From: an uncultured Lachnospiraceae bacterium
GTDB lineage: Bacteria; Bacillota; Clostridia; Lachnospirales; Lachnospiraceae
NCBI GenBank assembly: GCA_910588865.1
Contig: CAJUSJ010000006.1
Span: forward strand, 10,520-74,519
Length of the DNA: 64,000 nt
Reading direction: 5' to 3'
How positions within the stretch are numbered: the first letter of the stretch is position 1; every line of letters starts with the position of its first letter. The position numbers and the translations under genes were made by a program. The notes beneath the pieces were generated by a model. It was not told the DNA's origin. It did not search any database and worked only from the letters and a program-made list of their open reading frames with translations. Shown in pieces: positions 60,294 to 64,000 of the stretch.

Positions 60294-61241
60294 ATGAAGT
60301 ATATTGACACCCTCAGAGAAGGGATGCGCATATCGGAGGTGTATCTGTGCAAGAGCAAACAGATCGCGCTGACCAAATCGGGAAAGGAATACGGCAATCT
60401 GGTGCTGCAGGACAAGACAGGGATCATTGATTCCAAGATCTGGGATCTGGGATCGCCGGGTATAGGCAGTTTTGAGGTCATGGACTATGTGCGGGTGGAC
60501 GCGGATGTGACAGTGTTCCAGGGTTCCAACCAGCTGAATGTAAAAAGGATCCGCAGGGTGGAAGAGGGGGAGTATGTGGAGGCAGACTATCTGCCAATGT
60601 CCTCCAAGGATATCGGCAAGATGTACCAGGACCTGGTCCAGTATGTGAGATCCATAAAGAATCCGCACCTTAATAAACTGGCGTCAGCGTTTTTCATAGA
60701 AGACCCCGAGTTCGCGAAGGCCTTCCAGTTTCACAGCGCCGCGAAAAGCGTCCATCACGGCTTCGTAGGCGGGCTTCTTGAGCATACCCTGGGAGTGGTG
60801 AAGCTGTGCGATTATTTCGCTGGATATTACCGGGAGCTGAACAGGGATCTGCTGCTGGCCGCCGCCATGTTCCACGATATCGGAAAACTGAAAGAGCTGT
60901 CCAGATTTCCGGAAAATGACTACACAGACCAGGGGCAGCTTCTGGGCCACATCATGATCGGCACAGAGCTGCTGGGGGAAAAGATCCGGGAGATCCCCGA
61001 TTTCCCGCCAAAGCTGGAGCTGGAGCTGAAGCACTGCATCCTGGCCCATCACGGCGAGCTGGAGTACGGTTCACCAAAAAAACCAGCCATCCTGGAGGCC
61101 CTTGCCCTGAACTTCGCGGACAACGCGGACGCCAAGCTGGAGACCATGATCGAGGCCCTGAGGGGCATCAGCGAAAACCAGGCCTGGACCGGGTATAATC
61201 GCCACCTGGAGACCAATATAAGAAAGACCGTGGAAGCCTAG
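60294..61241 (+). CDS. YhaM-type 3'-5' exoribonuclease with HD domain
   Basis: A 315-residue protein with an N-terminal OB-fold nucleic acid-binding domain (GKEYGNLVLQDKTGIIDSKI) and a C-terminal HD domain with metal ligands in EHTLGVVKLCDY, MFHDIGKLKEL and LAHHGELEYGSP. This is the layout of YhaM, a 3'-5' exoribonuclease of Gram-positive bacteria. AGAAGGGAGAGACG precedes the ATG. A TATAAT at 60243-60248 may be its -10. Confidence 0.88.
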   Translation: MKYIDTLREGMRISEVYLCKSKQIALTKSGKEYGNLVLQDKTGIIDSKIWDLGSPGIGSFEVMDYVRVDADVTVFQGSNQLNVKRIRRVEEGEYVEADYLPMSSKDIGKMYQDLVQYVRSIKNPHLNKLASAFFIEDPEFAKAFQFHSAAKSVHHGFVGGLLEHTLGVVKLCDYFAGYYRELNRDLLLAAAMFHDIGKLKELSRFPENDYTDQGQLLGHIMIGTELLGEKIREIPDFPPKLELELKHCILAHHGELEYGSPKKPAILEALALNFADNADAKLETMIEALRGISENQAWTGYNRHLETNIRKTVEA

Positions 61242-61247
61242 AGCGAG

Positions 61248-61310
61248 AACAAGAAGAGTCCTGGAAAAAGGGATGAAATTCATCACTTTTTCCAGGACTC
61301 TTCTTGTTGT
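61248..61310 (+). terminator. Very long hairpin terminator after the YhaM-type gene
   Basis: A 23-base arm at 61248-61270 pairs without mismatch with 61286-61308, and the inner bases GATGAA/TTCATC extend the stem after one mismatch. The loop is almost nil. T-rich sequence follows. Being symmetric it could work from both sides. Confidence 0.8.
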
Positions 61311-61628
61311 ATTGCTGAATCTATATGAAAAGCAGGAGGGCCGCTTGAATTGTTTGTCGAGGCTGGCAGCGGTCGCGCGCTTGTTGCCGCCTGCCTCATT
61401 GTATGGGTTTGGCCTGTGAGAAAGAAGCTTGTCCGCCTTCCTTGGGCCATTTCATATCTTTTCGATATCATGGTTATATAATAACAGGCAATTGTGAATA
61501 GAGTTTGTGTATTTCATAAAAGATGTGTAAAATTCTGGAAGTAATTCTTAAGAAAGGTTGAAAGAATTTCTTGCGCTCAGGGAGAAAAACAAATAGAATG
61601 ATACATATGACGTGAGGAGAGATCAGAG
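61311..61628. other. Intergenic region before rlmD
   Basis: About 320 bases; the left part is GC-rich and the right part AT-rich. It holds the rlmD promoter near its end. A 62-codon minus-strand frame here has no ribosome binding site and unusual composition, and I do not regard it as a gene. Confidence 0.5.
61571..61599 (+). promoter_or_regulatory. Sigma-A promoter of rlmD
   Basis: TTGCGC (61571-61576) and TAGAAT (61594-61599), spacer 17, 30 bases before the start. Confidence 0.6.
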
Positions 61629-63116
61629 ATGGATATGAAGAAAAACGACACATTTACAGTGACCATAGAGGATATGAGCGACGACGGGGCAGGTATTGGA
61701 AAGCAGGACGGATACATCTGGTTTATTAAGGACACCGTGATCGGGGACAAGGTGGAGGCCCGGGTCATGAAGACGAAAAAATCTTATGGATTCGCGAGGC
61801 TTGAGAAGGTTTTAGAACCCTCCCCGGGGAGGGTAAAGCCCCTCTGCCCTGTGGCCCGCCAGTGCGGCGGCTGCCAGCTCCAGGCCATGAGCTACAAAGA
61901 GCAGCTTAAGTTTAAGGAGAACAAGGTGTACAACAATCTTGTGCGCGTCGGGAAGCTGGAGGGGCTCTCAAGGGTGGAGGAAGAAGGGGCAGAGGATAAA
62001 GACTGTCCGGGTGCGGTTTTTCTTCCGGTCATGGGAATGGAAAATCCCTGGAGATACCGCAATAAGGCCCAGTTTCCCATTGGCGCGGACAAAAACGGAA
62101 ACATCGTGACCGGATTTTACGCGGGCCGGACCCATGTGATCATACCCCAGGAGGATTGTCTTTTGGGGGTGGAGGAGAACAGGGAGATCCTAAGACTTAT
62201 TAAGGATTTTATGGAAAGATTTCACATCCGGCCCTATGACGAGGCGGGCCACAGCGGACTTGTGCGCCATGTTTTGATCCGCAAGGGTTTCCGCACAGGA
62301 GAACTGATGGTGTGCCTGGTAATAAACGGGCACATCCTTCCTCATCAGGAGGAGCTGGTGGAGGGGCTGAGGAACATTCATGGGATGACAAGCATTTCTT
62401 TAAGCGTCAACACTGAGCGCACCAACGTGATCATGGGGCAGGAGCTCATCCATGTGTTTGGGCCTGGGTATATCACGGACTTTATCGGCGATGTGAAGTA
62501 CCAGATATCCCCCCTGTCTTTCTACCAGGTGAATCCGGCCCAGACGGAGAAGCTGTACAGAACGGCTTTGGAATACGCGGGACTTACGGGGGAAGAGGTG
62601 GTGTGGGATCTTTACTGCGGAATAGGGACCATCTCCCTGTTTCTGGCGCGGAAGGCCAGAAAGGTGTTTGGGGTTGAAATTGTTTCCCAGGCCGTGGATG
62701 ACGCCAGACAAAACGCCAGGATCAATGGGATCGAGAATGTGGAGTTTTTTCTGGGCAGGGCCGAGGAGGTGCTGCCCCGGGAGTATGAGAAAAACGGAAT
62801 CCGCGCGGACGTGGTCGTGGTGGACCCGCCCCGGAAAGGATGCGACGAGAAATGCCTGGACACGATTGTGAAAATGGGGCCGGAGAGGGTGGTGTATGTC
62901 AGCTGCGACTCCGCTACGCTGGCGAGGGATGTGAGGTATCTGTGTGACAGGGGGTATGAGGTGAGGAAGGTCAGGTGCTGTGATATGTTTTGTTTGACGG
63001 GGCATGTGGAGACGTGCGTACTTTTGTCCCAACAACATATCGATGATTATATCAGGGTTTCGGTAGACCTTGAGCCGGAGGATGTTACCCCCGGCAGAAA
63101 CGACAGCTACTTATGA
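61629..63116 (+). CDS. rlmD: 23S rRNA (uracil-C5)-methyltransferase RlmD/RumA, C-terminal end frameshifted
   Basis: A 495-residue TRAM-domain methyltransferase that methylates U1939 (or a related uracil) of 23S rRNA. It has the N-terminal TRAM domain, iron-sulfur cysteines (CPVARQCGGC, and Cys in QEDCLLG), SAM-binding VWDLYCGIGTISLFLA, VVVDPPRKGC and the catalytic Cys in VYVSCDSATLARD. The last residues (after VDLEPEDVTP) are out of register: removing one C from the CCCCC run at 63088-63092 joins the frame to the next 70 codons, which encode the usual C-terminal domain of Lachnospiraceae versions. The methyltransferase core is intact. Confidence 0.9.
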   Translation: MDMKKNDTFTVTIEDMSDDGAGIGKQDGYIWFIKDTVIGDKVEARVMKTKKSYGFARLEKVLEPSPGRVKPLCPVARQCGGCQLQAMSYKEQLKFKENKVYNNLVRVGKLEGLSRVEEEGAEDKDCPGAVFLPVMGMENPWRYRNKAQFPIGADKNGNIVTGFYAGRTHVIIPQEDCLLGVEENREILRLIKDFMERFHIRPYDEAGHSGLVRHVLIRKGFRTGELMVCLVINGHILPHQEELVEGLRNIHGMTSISLSVNTERTNVIMGQELIHVFGPGYITDFIGDVKYQISPLSFYQVNPAQTEKLYRTALEYAGLTGEEVVWDLYCGIGTISLFLARKARKVFGVEIVSQAVDDARQNARINGIENVEFFLGRAEEVLPREYEKNGIRADVVVVDPPRKGCDEKCLDTIVKMGPERVVYVSCDSATLARDVRYLCDRGYEVRKVRCCDMFCLTGHVETCVLLSQQHIDDYIRVSVDLEPEDVTPGRNDSYL

Positions 63117-63306
63117 TAAGATAAAACAGTATGTATTACAGCATTATGGGGTAAAGGTTTCTGTTTTATATGTTGCTCAGATAGAGCGCAAGTATGGGCT
63201 GGATATGAGAGAGAATTACAATAAGTCAAAGAAGCCAGACACAAAAGTGCCGACTTGCCCGCCGGAAACGGAGAAGATGATTGTGGAAGCTTTGCGGCAT
63301 TTTTAG
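63094..63306 (+). pseudogene. Detached C-terminal domain of RlmD (+1 frame)
   Basis: In the +1 frame the text AETTATYDKIKQYVLQHYG, KVSVLYVAQIERKYGLDM and CPPETEKMIVEALRHF continues the rlmD product. Homologues carry this small helical domain fused to the methyltransferase. It has no ribosome binding site of its own and cannot be made unless the frameshift is a sequence error or is bypassed. Confidence 0.75.
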
Positions 63307-63344
63307 ATGATACCAGGTTAAGGGTTAGTGTTTTCGTTGCTTAG

Positions 63345-63551
63345 GACTGGCTGTCATATGTTCCGCCTACACTGACAGATCCGGTTCAGAAGAAGCAGGT
63401 GATCAAGTTGGATGCCAGTGGGGCGCATGCCGGAACGATCATCATGCGCAAGCCGTTTGGAACCGGTCAAGTAAAAGGAATTGATGGCTCACGAATCGTT
63501 GTCAGCTTTAAGGGTAAGGATACTGAAGAATATGAAAAAATTCCTTCTTGA
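63345..63551 (+). pseudogene. C-terminal fragment of a larger protein (helicase-type tail)
   Basis: Frame without start: KKQVIKLDASGAHAGTIIMR, KPFGTGQVKGIDGSRIVVSF. This resembles the small barrel at the C-terminus of large clostridial proteins, often helicase-like, where a GTV-x-H-x-x-FG-x-G motif is followed by a beta hairpin. Everything upstream is missing. The parent protein cannot be named with confidence. Confidence 0.45.
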
Positions 63552-63754
63552 ATTTGGAAGAGATTTTCTTTTTATCGACGAAGAGTATCATGTTCAGGTT
63601 GGGAATAATGATTATTATCGATCTGCTCTTTTATCATAGAGAGCTGCAGTGCTTAGTTGCAATTGACTTAAAAATTGATGATTTTAAGCCGGAGTATATG
63701 GGAAAGATGGAGTTTTATCTGGAAGCATTAGACAGGATTACCGCTGTTCAATAA
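63532..63754 (+). pseudogene. Remnant of a YhcG/DUF1016-type PD-(D/E)XK nuclease
   Basis: KKFLLEFGRDFLFIDEEYHV and QVGNNDYY in one frame continue as IDLLFYHRELQCLVAIDLKI and FKPEYMGKMEFYLEALD in another, with the break near 63612. Together they form the C-terminal nuclease core of YhcG-like proteins (GxDFxFVGRQYH ... YIDLLFYN ... IELK ... F-x-PEYxGKL). The N-terminus and the end are missing. Dead gene. Confidence 0.7.
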
Positions 63755-63971
63755 TATTCCGGATTATTGTATCATAGAGTCGGATGAAGATAGTAACCAT
63801 AGTTTGTTTTTAAAATTGGAAAGTCAATTTCATTGTATAAAGATACCTCATTTTGGAAACTGGGGAAAGAATCTGATGCACCATAAGTTCTGTATTGTAG
63901 ATAAGGAAGAAACACAACTGTTGCTCCTTTGGTCTTTGGATAGGTCTGTGAGGCCCATATACGCCATTTAA
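63732..63971 (+). pseudogene. Phospholipase D-like phosphodiesterase fragment
   Basis: A frame without start, running from an in-frame stop to TAA at 63969-63971. It contains LESQFHCIKIPHFGNWGKNL and MHHKFCIVDKEETQL, the HxK-x4-D signature of PLD-like enzymes. Normally a second HxK half or a GSFNWT segment follows; here the sequence drifts into unrelated residues. It is a fragment in the same debris zone. Confidence 0.5.
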
Positions 63972-64000
63972 GGCTGTTTTTGGGTGCCAGTGATAAAAAG

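Noticed and set aside
61283..61471. Minus-strand frame of 62 codons between the YhaM-type gene and rlmD
   Set aside because: Overlaps the long terminator hairpin, has no ribosome binding site and no recognisable sequence.

Overview
The window looks like chromosome from an anaerobic, spore-forming Clostridia member, most probably Lachnospiraceae. The reasons are strong AGGAGG-type ribosome binding sites, moderately high GC, a clostridial Tad locus with DUF5702 and DUF6382/FHA genes, a YyaC spore gene, a LicR-controlled beta-glucoside PTS, a DUF5711 gene and Clostridia-type MurG. The genus is an inference. I saw no rRNA, tRNA, CRISPR array, IS transposase or prophage.

Layout. 3-9516: Tad (type IVb) pilus operon running TadZ (5' cut), TadA, TadB, TadC, a 58-aa Flp-like pilin, DUF5702, a TadE-like protein with two Cys/His modules, prepilin peptidase, a second TadE-like protein and a DUF6382-FHA protein. 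9579-12374: rhomboid protease, HIT protein, sigma factor, and murG on the other strand. 12375-16328: accessory stretch with a DUF4367 membrane protein, an AT-rich secreted protein, a decayed AlbA_2/HTH regulator and an Rpn-like nuclease. 16446-22722: licR, a 6-phospho-beta-glucosidase and the divergent IIC-hypothetical-IIA-IIB PTS operon; the two facing promoters carry matching operator-like blocks. 23058-28785: phosphatases, mtnN, three uncharacterised membrane or small proteins and yyaC. 28854-37659: LysM and DUF5711 proteins, transketolase, ROK glucokinase, CBS-DRTGG-DHH pyrophosphatase, HicB-like protein, flavin reductase and shikimate kinase. 37770-41401 (minus): a very long class A PBP and a small membrane protein. 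41562-44403: AIM24 protein, PfkB sugar kinase and an M20 amidohydrolase. 44603-49812: murC, a cluster of DnaA boxes, dnaD, the helicase loader, and a long PRPP synthetase. 49848-50950: gene debris (antitoxin-like fragment, LysR/transporter deletion scar). 50977-55500 (minus): mutS2 and a two-component system. 55733-63116: flavoprotein reductase, HAD phosphatase, HtrA-like pseudoprotease, YhaM-like exoribonuclease and rlmD. 63117-64000: out-of-frame remnants.

How the genes work together. The Tad genes form one assembly and secretion machine. The lic genes import and split beta-glucosides, feeding the glucokinase, fructokinase and transketolase encoded further on. murG, murC, the PBP and the LysM protein concern the cell wall. 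dnaD and the loader concern replication, and the DnaA boxes in front of them suggest DnaA control.

The most interesting points are the DnaA-box cluster upstream of dnaD, the twin LicR-type operators, the duplicated Cys/His modules on a pilin-like protein, an HtrA fold that has lost its catalytic His and Asp, a possible inactive MPN domain fused to LysM, and a one-base frameshift cutting off the rlmD C-terminal domain. I did not find a clearly new multi-gene system.
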